Shown here: positions 26,356-35,293 of the stretch, one piece after another
How the letters are laid out: each line of letters opens with the position of its first letter
Position numbering within the stretch: position 1 is the first letter of the stretch
Assembly: GCF_016651105.1 (NCBI RefSeq)
Contig: NZ_JAEKEL010000001.1
Coordinates: 3,648,001 to 3,712,000 of the forward strand
DNA from: Pseudomonas sp. TH15
Lineage (GTDB): Bacteria; Pseudomonadota; Gammaproteobacteria; Pseudomonadales; Pseudomonadaceae
Direction: 5' to 3'
DNA length: 64,000 nt
The notes under the pieces: model-generated
Told to the model about the DNA's origin: nothing
Seen by the model: the letters and a program-made list of their open reading frames with translations, nothing else
Databases searched by the model: none
Translations under genes and position numbers: made by a program

Positions 26356-28002
26356 TCAAGCGTTACTCAGCAGTTCCTTCTGTGGATTGAGGCTTCTTGT
26401 GCCGGGGTTAAGGATCAACTGCGCAGCCTTCTCGGCAATCATCAGCGTAGGCGAACACGTGTTGCCCGAGGTGATGCGCGGCATGATCGAGGCGTCGGCG
26501 ATGCGCAGGCCAGGAATGCCGTGGACGTTGAGCTGCGCATCAACCACCGCATCCGCGTCGCTGCCCATCCGGCAAGTGCCCACCGGATGAAAAATCGTCG
26601 TACCAATCCGCGCAGCGGCTTCGTGCAATTCCTCTTCACTCTGCAAACTGTCACCGGGCAAATACTCAACCGGTTTGAACGCCGCCAGGGCCGGCGCGGC
26701 AACGATGCGGCGTGTCAGGCGAATCGCGTCCGCCGCGATGCGCAAATCCTCGCGATGGCTCAGGTAATTGGGCTGAATCAGCGGCGCTTCCTGCGGGTCA
26801 GCGCTACGAATTTCAATGCGGCCACGGCTCTGCGGGCGCAGATCACAGACCGACGCGGTGAACGCAGGGAAGGGGTGCAACGGCTCGCCAAAACGCTCCA
26901 GCGACAGCGGCTGCACATGGTATTCAAGATTCGCCGAAGTCTGCTCCGGCCCCGAACGGGCAAACGCCCCCAACTGACTCGGCGCCATGGACAACGGCCC
27001 GCTGCGGTCATACAGATAACGCAGGCCCATGCCCATCTTGCCCCACACGCTGCCGGCGATCTGGTTCAGGGTGCGGGCGTTTTCCAGTTTGTAGATAAGC
27101 CGCAGTTGCAGGTGATCCTGCAGGTTGCCGCCAACCCCCGGCAGTTCATGGGCAACGCCGATCCCCAAACGTTGCAGCAGCGAACGCGGACCGATCCCGG
27201 AGCGTTGCAGGATGCTCGGCGAACCGATGGAGCCGGCGCACAAAACGATCTCCCTGCGCGCCTTGAAGGTTTTCGCCTGACCCTGCCAACGCGCGCTCAC
27301 CGCCGAAGCGCGGCCGTTTTCCAGCAGCACGCGGTCCACTTCAACCTCAGTCAGCACGGTGAGATTGGCACGGTTACGGATCGGCTTGAGAAATGCCTTC
27401 GCCGCGTTCCAGCGAATCCCGGCCTTCTGGTTAACCTGAAAGTAACCACAACCTTCGTTCTCGCCCTGGTTGAAGTCATCGATGCTGGCGATGCCGCTTT
27501 GCTCGGCGGCGCTGCGGAATGCATCGAGAATCGGCCACGACAACCGCTGACGCTCCACGCGCCATTCCCCGGCAGCGCCGTGAAATTCCGAGTCGCCGGC
27601 AAAATGGTTTTCGCTTTGTTTGAACAGCGGGAATACGTCTTTCCAGGACCAGCCCGGATTGCCCTCGGCCGCCCAGCCATCGTAATCGCCAGCCTGGCCG
27701 CGCATGTAGATCATGCCGTTGATCGAGGAGCAGCCACCGAGCACTTTGCCCCGTGGGTAGCTCAGTGCGCGACCTTGCAGACCGGGTTGCGCTTCCGTCT
27801 TGAAGCACCAATCGGTGCGCGGGTTGCCGATGCAGAACAGGTAACCCACCGGGATGTGAATCCACGGGTAGTTATCGCGCCCGCCGGCTTCGAGCAGCAG
27901 CACCCGGTGTTGCGGGTTGGCGGACAATCGATTGGCCAGCAAACACCCGGCCGGCCCGGCGCCGACCACGATGTAATCGAATTCATCTAGGGAGGTCTGC
28001 AT
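26356..28002 (-). CDS. GMC-family FAD-dependent oxidoreductase (choline/alcohol dehydrogenase-like)
   Basis: 548 residues. FAD-binding GxGxxG is at 14-20 (VVGAGPAGCLLANRL), with the acidic end of strand 2 (LLLEAGG), GMC signature 1 near GGCSSINGMIYMRG and signature 2 GSIGSPSILQRSGIGP. The catalytic His region HPVGTCRMG is near residue 470. Such enzymes oxidise primary alcohols or choline-like compounds and feed electrons to quinone or O2. Divergent LysR gene 132 bases upstream, transporter downstream: a regulator-enzyme-transporter set for uptake and oxidation of one compound, whose identity is not shown. Confidence 0.88.
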   Translation of the reverse strand: MQTSLDEFDYIVVGAGPAGCLLANRLSANPQHRVLLLEAGGRDNYPWIHIPVGYLFCIGNPRTDWCFKTEAQPGLQGRALSYPRGKVLGGCSSINGMIYMRGQAGDYDGWAAEGNPGWSWKDVFPLFKQSENHFAGDSEFHGAAGEWRVERQRLSWPILDAFRSAAEQSGIASIDDFNQGENEGCGYFQVNQKAGIRWNAAKAFLKPIRNRANLTVLTEVEVDRVLLENGRASAVSARWQGQAKTFKARREIVLCAGSIGSPSILQRSGIGPRSLLQRLGIGVAHELPGVGGNLQDHLQLRLIYKLENARTLNQIAGSVWGKMGMGLRYLYDRSGPLSMAPSQLGAFARSGPEQTSANLEYHVQPLSLERFGEPLHPFPAFTASVCDLRPQSRGRIEIRSADPQEAPLIQPNYLSHREDLRIAADAIRLTRRIVAAPALAAFKPVEYLPGDSLQSEEELHEAAARIGTTIFHPVGTCRMGSDADAVVDAQLNVHGIPGLRIADASIMPRITSGNTCSPTLMIAEKAAQLILNPGTRSLNPQKELLSNA

Positions 28003-28134
28003 CCCTTACCTCTGATTGTTTTTGTTGTTGGGGTCATCCTAGTTGTTAGCTTTCGTATAAAGAATGTTAGATTTTGCGCAGCCGCTGTGCGTTTTTAGAC
28101 AGTGCTTCTATCAGCGTAGCCCCAAGGAAGATTC

Positions 28135-29022
28135 ATGTTCGATTGGAATGACCTGCGGTTTTTTCTCGAATTGCAGCGCAGCGGCCGCTTGCTCACCGCT
28201 GCCCGGCGCTTGAACACCACCCACGCCACCGTGGCCCGGCACATCGAGGCGATTGAAAAGAGCCTCGGCACCGCGCTGTTTGTCCAGCACGCCCAAGGCT
28301 ATCAACTGACCCCGGCGGGTGAAGCGCTGCTCAAACACGCCGAAGCCATGGAAAACGTCGCGCTGCTGGCCCAGGAAGAAATCACCCAATCCACAGCGCC
28401 ACTGGGCAAAATCCGCGTCGGCGTGACCGAAGGACTGGGCATCATGTTCCTCGCCAGCCGCATGAACGGCCTGTTCGAACGCTACCCAGGGCTGGAAGTG
28501 GAACTGGTCGCGGTGCCGCGCTTTGTCAGCATCCTCAATCGTGAGGCGGAAATCAGCATTCATCTGGAACGGCCGGCGGCGGACATGCTGGTGACGCGCA
28601 AACTCACGGATTACCGCCTCGCGCTGTATGCCAGTCAGGCCTATCTGGATAAAGCGCCGTCGCTGCAAAGCCGTGAAGACCTCGGCCGGCATGCCTGGAT
28701 CGGGTATGTGGATGATTTGTTGTTCAGTCAGGAGTTGATGTTTCTCAACAGTTTCTGCCGCAATCCTCGCGTGGTGTTCCATAGCACCAGCGTCATCGCC
28801 CAGCAGGAGGCAGCGCGGTCGGGGTTGGGCATTGCGGTGCTGCCTTGCTACATGGCCGAGTCGGATCCGCAGCTTGTGCCGTTGCTGCCGGATGAAAGCA
28901 TCGAGCGCAGTTACTGGATCAGCACCCGGCGCGAGTTGCACAAATCGGTGCGGCTGCGGGTGGTCTGGGATTATGTGGTGGGGTTGTGTGAGGCGGAGCA
29001 GGGGTTGTTGCTTAACCTTTAA
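28135..29022 (+). CDS. LysR-family transcriptional regulator
   Basis: 295 residues starting after AAGGAAG. The N-terminal helix-turn-helix reads GRLLTAARRLNTTHATVARH, of the subgroup starting MFDWNDLRFFLEL that often regulates nearby dehydrogenases and efflux genes. The effector domain follows. It is divergent to the GMC oxidoreductase and probably controls it. The AT-rich stretch at 28040-28080 (TAGTTGTTAGCTTTCG and neighbours) in the shared region is the likely promoter/operator zone. Confidence 0.87.
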   Translation: MFDWNDLRFFLELQRSGRLLTAARRLNTTHATVARHIEAIEKSLGTALFVQHAQGYQLTPAGEALLKHAEAMENVALLAQEEITQSTAPLGKIRVGVTEGLGIMFLASRMNGLFERYPGLEVELVAVPRFVSILNREAEISIHLERPAADMLVTRKLTDYRLALYASQAYLDKAPSLQSREDLGRHAWIGYVDDLLFSQELMFLNSFCRNPRVVFHSTSVIAQQEAARSGLGIAVLPCYMAESDPQLVPLLPDESIERSYWISTRRELHKSVRLRVVWDYVVGLCEAEQGLLLNL

Positions 29023-29025
29023 AGT

Positions 29026-29094
29026 CAAAAGATCGCAGCCTTCGGCAGCTCCTACTGGCGCGGTGTAGGAGCTGCCGAAGGCTGCGATCTTTGA
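29026..29094. repeat. REPIN (TAGGAGCTGCCG type), compact
   Basis: Tail-to-tail arms (GATCGCAGCCTTCGGCAGCT, then GTAGGAGCTGCCGAAGGCTG) with a spacer of only about 15 bases. This is the reverse arrangement compared with the head-to-head REPINs elsewhere in the window. Confidence 0.88.
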
Positions 29095-29109
29095 TCCGGG
29101 TTGATTAAT

Positions 29110-29127
29110 ATATGGATATCCGTATAT
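29110..29127. promoter_or_regulatory. Imperfect palindrome in the ars promoter, candidate ArsR operator
   Basis: ATATGGATATCCGTATAT is an A/T-rich imperfect palindrome centred on GGATATCC, 30 bases before arsR. ArsR/SmtB regulators bind A/T-rich dyads overlapping their own promoter, so the position fits; the exact operator cannot be proven by eye. Confidence 0.5.
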
Positions 29128-29157
29128 TCGAATTTCCGTATGTGTTGGTGCCGTTCC

Positions 29158-29505
29158 ATGATCACCCCCACCGAAGTCTTCAAAAGCCTCGCCGACGAAA
29201 CCCGTGTGCGCGCCATCCTGCTGATTGCCGATCAAGGTGAACTCTGTGTTTGCGAGCTGATGTGTGCGCTTGACGACAGCCAGCCGAAGATCAGCCGTCA
29301 CCTCGCGCAACTGCGCAGCAATGGCCTGCTGCTCGATCGCCGTCAGGGGCAATGGGTCTACTACCGCCTCAATCCGCAGCTGCCCGATTGGGTTCGCGAA
29401 ATTCTCCAGGTGACGTCTGGGGCCAACACTGATTGGCTCAAGGACAACGCGGCCCGTCTGCAAAACATGGATGGCCGCCCGGTTCGCGAAGCCGCTTGCT
29501 GCTGA
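29158..29505 (+). CDS. arsR: ArsR arsenite-responsive repressor
   Basis: 115 residues from the ATG at 29158; earlier in-frame starts would place the operator inside the gene. ArsR/SmtB winged helix with the metal-sensing pair in ELCVCEL (Cys-Val-Cys in helix alpha3), recognition helix DSQPKISRHLAQLRSNGLL, and a beta wing DRRQGQWVYYRL. The C-terminus ends in Cys-Cys, a possible third ligand. Arsenite binding should release it from the upstream operator and derepress arsC and arsH. Confidence 0.93.
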   Translation: MITPTEVFKSLADETRVRAILLIADQGELCVCELMCALDDSQPKISRHLAQLRSNGLLLDRRQGQWVYYRLNPQLPDWVREILQVTSGANTDWLKDNAARLQNMDGRPVREAACC

Positions 29506-29517
29506 GAGAGAAAAACC

Positions 29518-29988
29518 ATGCGAATCCTGTTCATGTGCACGGCCAACAGCTGCCGCAGCATCCTCTCGGAAGCCATGTTCAATCACATGGCGCCGCCCGG
29601 ATTTGAGGCGGTCAGTGCCGGCAGTTTTCCCAAAGGCCAGGTGCTGCCGCGCAGCCTGTCGACGCTGCAACTGGCCGGCGTAGCCATCGATGGCTTGCAC
29701 AGCAAGGGCAACGACGCTTTCGAAGGCAACCCGCCAGACATCGTCATCACCGTGTGCGACAAAGCCGCCGGCGAGACCTGCCCGGTGTATTTCGGCCCGG
29801 CGCTCAAGGCCCATTGGGGACTGGAAGATCCCTCTGAGGTGGCCGGTGACGAGGCTTCGGTGAGTGCCGCTTTCCGCGCGACATTGATGCGTATCGGCCA
29901 GCGCTGCCAGGCCTTCCTCGATCTGCCCTTTGAAACCCTCAGTCGCGATGAATTGAAAACTGCGCTCGATCGCATCGGCGCGCTTTAA
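29518..29988 (+). CDS. arsC: Arsenate reductase, low-molecular-weight phosphatase-like
   Basis: 156 residues. The phosphatase P-loop C-x5-R is at the extreme N-terminus (Cys7, Cys12, Arg13 in CTANSCRS). Further conserved parts are ITVCDKAAGETCPVYFG, with two more Cys for the redox relay, and HWGLEDPSE with the catalytic Asp. It reduces arsenate to arsenite, using thioredoxin or glutathione. It starts 12 bases after arsR, in the same operon. Confidence 0.93.
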   Translation: MRILFMCTANSCRSILSEAMFNHMAPPGFEAVSAGSFPKGQVLPRSLSTLQLAGVAIDGLHSKGNDAFEGNPPDIVITVCDKAAGETCPVYFGPALKAHWGLEDPSEVAGDEASVSAAFRATLMRIGQRCQAFLDLPFETLSRDELKTALDRIGAL

Positions 29989-29997
29989 GGAACACTC

Positions 29998-30696
29998 ATG
30001 TCAGCCCACCTGCCAAACCTCGATACCAGCTTGTTCGATAACGCCAAACCGTCGAAGCCCGGCGAGCACAAACCACGCATCCTGTTGCTGTACGGCTCCA
30101 CGCGCGAGCGCTCATTCAGCCGGTTACTGGTGGAGGAGGCCGCTCGGTTGCTGGAACACTTCGGCGCTGAAACGCGCGTCTTCAACCCGTCCGGTTTGCC
30201 GCTGCCCGACGACGCGCCCGTCGACCATCCCAAGGTTCAGGAACTGCGCGATCTGGTGCTGTGGTCGGAAGGGCAGGTCTGGTGCTCGCCGGAACGACAC
30301 GGCGCAATGTCCGCCGTGTTCAAGGCGCAGATCGACTGGGTTCCGCTGGAGCTTGGCGCCGTGCGCCCGACACAGGGCAAGACCCTTGCGGTGATGCAGG
30401 TCTGCGGCGGGTCGCAGTCGTTCAACGTGGTCAATCAACTGCGCGTGTTGGGCCGTTGGATGCGTATGTTCACCATCCCTAACCAATCTTCGGTGCCCAA
30501 GGCCTACATGGAATTCGACGAGGCAGGACGGATGAAACCGTCGCCGTTCTACGACCGTGTGGTCGACGTGATGGAGGAACTGGTGAAGTTCACCGTGTTG
30601 TTGCGCGATCAGCAGACGCATCTGGTCGACCGCTACTCCGAACGCAAGGAAAGTGCCGAGCAGTTGATGGCAAGGGTCAATCAGCGCTCGATCTGA
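29998..30696 (+). CDS. arsH: ArsH, NADPH-dependent FMN reductase / organoarsenical oxidase
   Basis: 232 residues, the usual ArsH length. The flavodoxin-like FMN site is RILLLYGSTRERSFSRLL near residues 27-44, then the ArsH-specific WCSPERHGAMSAVFKAQIDW and GSQSFNVVNQLR. ArsH oxidises trivalent methylarsenicals and has FMN/quinone reductase activity. It begins nine bases after arsC. The arsB or acr3 efflux gene that normally lies between arsR and arsC or arsH is not present. Confidence 0.94.
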   Translation: MSAHLPNLDTSLFDNAKPSKPGEHKPRILLLYGSTRERSFSRLLVEEAARLLEHFGAETRVFNPSGLPLPDDAPVDHPKVQELRDLVLWSEGQVWCSPERHGAMSAVFKAQIDWVPLELGAVRPTQGKTLAVMQVCGGSQSFNVVNQLRVLGRWMRMFTIPNQSSVPKAYMEFDEAGRMKPSPFYDRVVDVMEELVKFTVLLRDQQTHLVDRYSERKESAEQLMARVNQRSI

Positions 30697-30716
30697 ATGC
30701 GAGAAAAAGCCCTGAT

Positions 30717-31829
30717 TCAACTGCTGGCGGTTACGTCGATCAGTGGAATCGGTTCGATCGCCCAGGCACTGCTGTTGCGTCGTTCGGGGCACGGAATGGC
30801 GCAGGCCTTGCGCCCGGTAAAGTCGCGGGCGAGTCGGGCTTCATCGATCTGCCAGCCCAGGCGTTCCAGTTCGCGAAGGCGTTTGCGCAAGGCGATCTGC
30901 AGCGCATCGGACTTCAACGAAACTTCTTGCTGCCAGGAATCCGGTACGCGTTCCGGGCGCACGTTGCGCAGCACTGCGTGATCCTGTCGGAAAATCTTCA
31001 GATTGCTGGCGACGAAGCGTCCGTCGAGCAATCGCGAGCGTAGAAACGTGCGCCCCATCATCCACCACGTGCGCGTGCGGTTGGCGTCCACTGGCACATG
31101 GGCAGCAACAATGTAGATCCGCCAGCCATTGGGTAATTGCAATTGCAGCGTGGTACAGGGGCCTGACAAATGAAACCCGGGCACGGTTGTCACGCTGACC
31201 TGTTTGGTGGCGGATTTGCGCCTGAACAGCCCGGTGCGCTTGGGTCGCTTCATCAACATTCGGGCCTGACCCTGCCACGCATCGCTGTCGACGTCGAACG
31301 CTTCGATTTCCGGATGAGCCGGGTCGCCGAAGGTCGAACCATGCACGAAAGGCGCGTGTGCAAAATCCAGCCCGTTTTCGATCACCCGATCCCAACTGGC
31401 TTCCCAGTCAAAGTGCCCACTGACCACGCGAACGTTGGCATCATCGAGCCAATCCAGGGCAGGAAGCGGCGGGCGTTCAGCCTCTGGCAAATCGCCTAGA
31501 AAGGCCCAAATCCAGCCGTAGCGTTCCGCTGTCGGGTAGGCATCAACCCGCGCCTTCTCCGGGATCCGCAGAGTGGGCTGAGCGGGGATCTGCACGCACC
31601 GGCCGTCACCGTCGAAGCGCCAGCCGTGATAGGGGCACTGCACGCTGTCGCCGACCTTGGCCCCGGCCGATAGCGAACCCCCACGGTGCACGCAAATATC
31701 GGACAGCAGACGTGCCTTGCCGTGGCTGTCGCGGAAGGCGACAAACGCCTGGCCGAGCAGGCGTATCGGCGCGATCTCTTGGGTCAACTGCGATGAGGGA
31801 AGGATGACGTACCAAAGGTTTTTGAGCAT
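30717..31829 (-). CDS. Rieske non-haem iron aromatic oxygenase, alpha-subunit type
   Basis: 370 residues from the ATG at 31827-31829; an upstream extension to 32072 is rejected because homologous proteins begin at MLKNLWYVI. The Rieske 2Fe-2S ligands are Cys46-x-His48 (ICVHRGG) and Cys65-x2-His68 (CPYHGW). The mononuclear iron site is Asp155, His158, His163 in ENGLDFAHAPFVH. This layout matches single-component-oxygenase families such as vanillate demethylase-type proteins. It needs a reductase, and none is encoded nearby. It converges on arsH with 20 bases between stops. Confidence 0.88.
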   Translation of the reverse strand: MLKNLWYVILPSSQLTQEIAPIRLLGQAFVAFRDSHGKARLLSDICVHRGGSLSAGAKVGDSVQCPYHGWRFDGDGRCVQIPAQPTLRIPEKARVDAYPTAERYGWIWAFLGDLPEAERPPLPALDWLDDANVRVVSGHFDWEASWDRVIENGLDFAHAPFVHGSTFGDPAHPEIEAFDVDSDAWQGQARMLMKRPKRTGLFRRKSATKQVSVTTVPGFHLSGPCTTLQLQLPNGWRIYIVAAHVPVDANRTRTWWMMGRTFLRSRLLDGRFVASNLKIFRQDHAVLRNVRPERVPDSWQQEVSLKSDALQIALRKRLRELERLGWQIDEARLARDFTGRKACAIPCPERRNSSAWAIEPIPLIDVTASS

Positions 31830-32135
31830 GGGTTGCGGTGACCGAAAGGGTAGGGACGGGGCTCTGGACGCTTTGAGCATAGATCCGGCCAAGCAGTTCA
31901 TTGAATGAACTGCATGCGCTGAGATTCGATCAAGGTTCTGAAGAAAATCGCCATGCGTCGCTTCGGCCTGCTGGACGATGTGCCGGGCGAAGGCCTGGAC
32001 GGAGGGGTGTTTCAGCTCTGGTTTAATCGCAGGCGAGGATAGTTGGCCCATGCAACTAACTGGCTGAGCCACAGGTCACTCAATTTGCGGAGGTCGATTC
32101 AATTCGCACGACCTCGAATATCGAAGACGCTGCCC

Positions 32136-33410
32136 GTGGCCACTCATCTTGATCGTCGCAACAACCTGTCACTGGACAGCCTGAACTTCTTCCTCGCTGA
32201 CGTGCGCGACGGGCTCGGGCCCTATCTGGCGATTTACCTGCTGGCGGTTCATCAATGGGACCCGGCCAGCATCGGCCTGGTGATGACCATTGCCGGAATC
32301 GCCGCGCTCATCACGCAAACGCCAGCAGGCGCATTGGTCGATAGTACGCGTCGCAAACGGGCGATCATTGTCATTGCGGCGTTGCTGGTGACGGGCAGTT
32401 GTCTAGTGTTGCCTTTCGTCACCTCGTTCAGTCTGGTGGCGCTGACTCAAGCCCTCAGCGCTGTCGCCGCATCGATTTTTGCTCCTGCCATTTCGGCGAT
32501 CACTTTGGGCATCACCGGGCCTCGCGCGTTCACCCGCCGCACTGGGCGCAACGAAACGTTCAACCACGCCGGCAACGCCTGTGCGGCATTGTTGGCAGGC
32601 TTGTTTGCCTACCTGCTCGGCCCGGTAGCGGTGTTCTATCTCATGGCGGCGATGGCGCTCGCCAGTGTCATCGCCGTGTCTTTTGTCTCGCCAACAGCCA
32701 TCGACCATGATCTGGCGCGGGGCCTGAACCCCGGCAGTGCCGGGCATGGCACACAACCCTCTGGTTTGTCGGTACTCCTCAAGAACAAACCGCTGCTGAT
32801 GTTTGCCGTGTGCTGCGCGTTGTTTCACCTCGCGAACGCAGCAATGCTGCCGCTGGTGAGTCAGAAATTGTCCCTGGTGAATTTGCAGATGGCCACGCCA
32901 CTGACATCTGCCTGCATCGTCGCCGCGCAATTGGTGATGGTGCCGGTGGCCTTGCTGGTGGGATGGAAGGCCGATGTGTGGGGACGCAAGCCGTTGCTGC
33001 TCGCCGGTTTCCTGATCCTGCCGTTGCGCGGGGTGCTTTATACCCTGTCGGACGATCCGTACTGGCTGGTGGCCGTGCAATTGCTGGACGGTGTCGGTGC
33101 CGGGATCTTCGGCGCATTGTTTCCGGTGGTGATCAAGGACCTGACCCAAGGCACCGGGCGCTTCAATGTAAGCCTGGGTGCGCTGTCGACGGTATTTGGC
33201 CTGGGCGCCGCACTGAGTAACGGCCTTGCGGGATTCGTGGTGCAGGCCGCTGGCTACAGTGCCGCGTTCCTGACTCTGGCGGTGGTCGCCGCCGCTGCGT
33301 TGATTCTGCTTTGGGTGGCCGTTCCCGAGACGTTGCAGTGTTCAAGTGCCGAAGCAGATACCCGCCAAATGGACGACTCACTCGCGAGAGTGACGAACGG
33401 CCGCCAATAA
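32136..33410 (+). CDS. MFS transporter
   Basis: 424 residues from a GTG at 32136; an in-frame ATG at 32043 would add 31 residues without hydrophobic character. About 12 membrane segments. The first reads LNFFLADVRDGLGPYLAIYL, a stretch typical of a group of MFS proteins annotated in pseudomonads near oxidative or arsenic-related genes. Motif A-like loop DSTRRKRA follows segment 2, and GWKADVWGRKP is its counterpart in the second half. Substrate unknown. It is divergent to the Rieske gene; the 306 bases between hold no convincing gene. Confidence 0.75.
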   Translation: MATHLDRRNNLSLDSLNFFLADVRDGLGPYLAIYLLAVHQWDPASIGLVMTIAGIAALITQTPAGALVDSTRRKRAIIVIAALLVTGSCLVLPFVTSFSLVALTQALSAVAASIFAPAISAITLGITGPRAFTRRTGRNETFNHAGNACAALLAGLFAYLLGPVAVFYLMAAMALASVIAVSFVSPTAIDHDLARGLNPGSAGHGTQPSGLSVLLKNKPLLMFAVCCALFHLANAAMLPLVSQKLSLVNLQMATPLTSACIVAAQLVMVPVALLVGWKADVWGRKPLLLAGFLILPLRGVLYTLSDDPYWLVAVQLLDGVGAGIFGALFPVVIKDLTQGTGRFNVSLGALSTVFGLGAALSNGLAGFVVQAAGYSAAFLTLAVVAAAALILLWVAVPETLQCSSAEADTRQMDDSLARVTNGRQ

Positions 33411-33480
33411 TGGAACATCAGATACTGTGTGCCTCCTCCCTTGTGCAGGTTTAGGACGGGTTTTTGGCCTGTCGGTTTTA

Positions 33481-33516
33481 AGATCAAAAGATCGCAGCCT
33501 GCGGCAGCTCCTACAG
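33481..33516. repeat. Single REP (TAGGAGCTGCCG type)
   Basis: One arm only, GATCGCAGCCTGCGGCAGCT followed by CCTACAG, in the leader of the lipoprotein gene at 33576. Confidence 0.85.
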
Positions 33517-33575
33517 GGCTTCATTTTTTGCGTACGTCAGCCGATTACATTCACACGATTCCACGGATGCATTAC

Positions 33576-34457
33576 ATGAAAAAGGCATTGGTTGTTCTGG
33601 CCATCACAGGCGTCATCGCCGGGTGTCAAACCGCCCCGGTACAAAGTCCCATGCAACAGAGCTTTGCGAATATCCAATGCATGCTTATTGGCGGGAAGAA
33701 AGAAATCACCGCGAACGAGGTGCAATTTGTCCGTAACGCCAGCGACAACGGCAACGTGCGCTGCAAGACCGAACTCGGTGGCTTGTACGAATCCGGTCGC
33801 GGTGGCCTGCCACAAGACTTCGGCAAGGCCAGATCGCTGTACGAATCGGTCGCTGCCGTGGATGGCGCCGGTAACGAAAGACTCGCGCGCATGGCCGAGG
33901 AAGGCCACGGGCAGCCGCGCAACGATGTGGAAGCGCGACGGCTTTATGAGTTGGCGCTGACCAACACCGACAGCGATAAAAGCAAACTCGCCTTGGCCCG
34001 ATTGATGGAAGAGGGCCGTGGGGGCCCACAGGATCTGTTCGGGGCAATGATGTATTACGTCGAGGCCAGCCAGCATGCCGGCGATGTCTCGTGGCAGGGT
34101 ATTCAACGGATTCGCGCTCAAGGAGTGGCGCTGACACCTGAACAGACCCAGCGCTACAACGACGTCTGGAGCGACACCAGTCGCAAGAGTATCAATCGTA
34201 CGACCATGGACATCGAGATTGCCCTGAAGAAGCAAATCCAGCGCGGCATCGCGAGCAAACCGGTGACGCTGCAAGTGCAAGGCAAAACGGGTTCGAATGT
34301 GCCGCACATCGCAGTGCTCGAAAGCTCGGGCAACGCTGACGTCGACCAGGCCGTGCTCAACGCCTTCGGCAAATACCGCATTCCGGCCGAACCGATATTG
34401 CCGGCAGGCCAGGATTCATGGTCGTCCGAGCGATCCCTCAAAGTCGGTTTGAACTGA
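33576..34457 (+). CDS. Lipoprotein with Sel1-like repeats
   Basis: 293 residues from the second of two close ATGs, which gives the neat lipoprotein signal MKKALVVLAITGVIAGC (lipobox VIAG-Cys at residue 17). Sel1/TPR-like units are visible: LGGLYESGRGGLPQDFGKA, LARMAEEGHGQPRNDVEA and LARLMEEGRGGPQDLFGA. The C-terminus (NADVDQAVLNAFGKYRIP) resembles the TonB C-terminal/energy-transducer fold seen in some envelope lipoproteins. It is probably a periplasm-facing scaffold; no specific partner is indicated. Confidence 0.7.
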   Translation: MKKALVVLAITGVIAGCQTAPVQSPMQQSFANIQCMLIGGKKEITANEVQFVRNASDNGNVRCKTELGGLYESGRGGLPQDFGKARSLYESVAAVDGAGNERLARMAEEGHGQPRNDVEARRLYELALTNTDSDKSKLALARLMEEGRGGPQDLFGAMMYYVEASQHAGDVSWQGIQRIRAQGVALTPEQTQRYNDVWSDTSRKSINRTTMDIEIALKKQIQRGIASKPVTLQVQGKTGSNVPHIAVLESSGNADVDQAVLNAFGKYRIPAEPILPAGQDSWSSERSLKVGLN

Positions 34458-34560
34458 AGCACTGCAGCCACTTGCCGGGACCACGACGCGCGTCCACTCT
34501 ATGGCATGCCGACAAGGAGCGTCAGCCGACTCTCCGTCGCGACCACAGGGAGCTTGCAGC

Positions 34561-34776
34561 ATGAGCGAAGACAACAAAGTCAAAGGCCCGGCATCCTACT
34601 TTCCGTCCATCGAAAAGAAGTACGGCCAGCCCATCGACCACTGGTTGAGTCTGCTCGCCAGCGTCACCGACAAAAAACACATGGAGCTGGTTGCCTGGCT
34701 CAAAGATGAGCACGGCATGGGCCACGGCCATGCCAACGCACTGGTCGCGCATCATCTGGCCAAGGACAAAAAATGA
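34561..34776 (+). CDS. DUF4287 family small protein
   Basis: 71 residues: GPASYFPSIEKKYGQPIDHW followed by a helical GHGHANALVAHH segment is the DUF4287 signature. Helical, cytosolic, Lys-rich end. The Shine-Dalgarno sequence is weak (GGGAGCTTGCAGC). It is followed after 13 bases by a GNAT gene and then the DapF-like gene, so three genes are likely co-transcribed. Function unknown. Confidence 0.8.
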   Translation: MSEDNKVKGPASYFPSIEKKYGQPIDHWLSLLASVTDKKHMELVAWLKDEHGMGHGHANALVAHHLAKDKK

Positions 34777-34789
34777 GGGCAGGGCAGCC

Positions 34790-35293
34790 ATGAACTTCTC
34801 CCATCGGCCAGTGACGGCCGACGATGTCACAACCATCTGCGGTTTTCCGCAGGGCGTTCAAGAGTTGTACTTCATGTTCCCGAAAGCGCAGTACCCGCTG
34901 ACGGCAGAGCAGATGCACACCGCGATCAGCCAGCGTTTCGACTCCACGGCATTTTTGGCCAACGGCGAGTTCGTCGGTTTCGCCAATTTCTACCGCGCTG
35001 AACACAACGGTATCTGTTGCATCGGCAACGTCATCGTCGCGCCCTATGCGCGAGGCCAAGGCGTCGCCCGATACATCATCGAAACGATGACGGCACTGGC
35101 TTTCGAAAAGTACCAGGCCAACGAAGTGCAACTGTCCTGCTTCAACGAAAACACCGCCGGCCTGTTGCTCTACCCGAAACTCGGCTTCGTGCCGTTCGCC
35201 ATCGAAGAGCGACCGGCACCGAACGGCGGTCGCTCAGCGCTCATTCACATGACCCGCAGTCGAGGCGCCATCGATGCCGCTGAGCTTCCATAA
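34790..35293 (+). CDS. GNAT-family N-acetyltransferase
   Basis: 167 residues from the ATG at 34790. The acetyl-CoA loop is in IGNVIVAPYARGQGVARYII (R-G-Q-G-V-A), motif B in LSCFNENTAGLLLYPKLGF. The preceding strand FVGFANFYRAE is normal. The 3' end overlaps the DapF-like gene by 20 bases, showing tight coupling. The acceptor is unknown; coupling with a racemase-like enzyme raises the possibility that an amino acid is acetylated. Confidence 0.82.
   Translation: MNFSHRPVTADDVTTICGFPQGVQELYFMFPKAQYPLTAEQMHTAISQRFDSTAFLANGEFVGFANFYRAEHNGICCIGNVIVAPYARGQGVARYIIETMTALAFEKYQANEVQLSCFNENTAGLLLYPKLGFVPFAIEERPAPNGGRSALIHMTRSRGAIDAAELP

Noticed and set aside
26179..27990. Plus-strand open frame of 603 codons opposite the GMC oxidoreductase
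   Set aside because: Shadow frame; it also runs through a REPIN.
28111..29814. Minus-strand open frame of 567 codons opposite LysR, arsR and arsC
   Set aside because: It crosses three well-identified plus-strand genes and a REPIN; the product shows no domain.
31830..32072. N-terminal extension of the Rieske protein to 32072
   Set aside because: Adds about 80 residues before the MLKNLWYVI start typical for the family, overlaps the promoter region of the divergent MFS gene and lacks a ribosome site.
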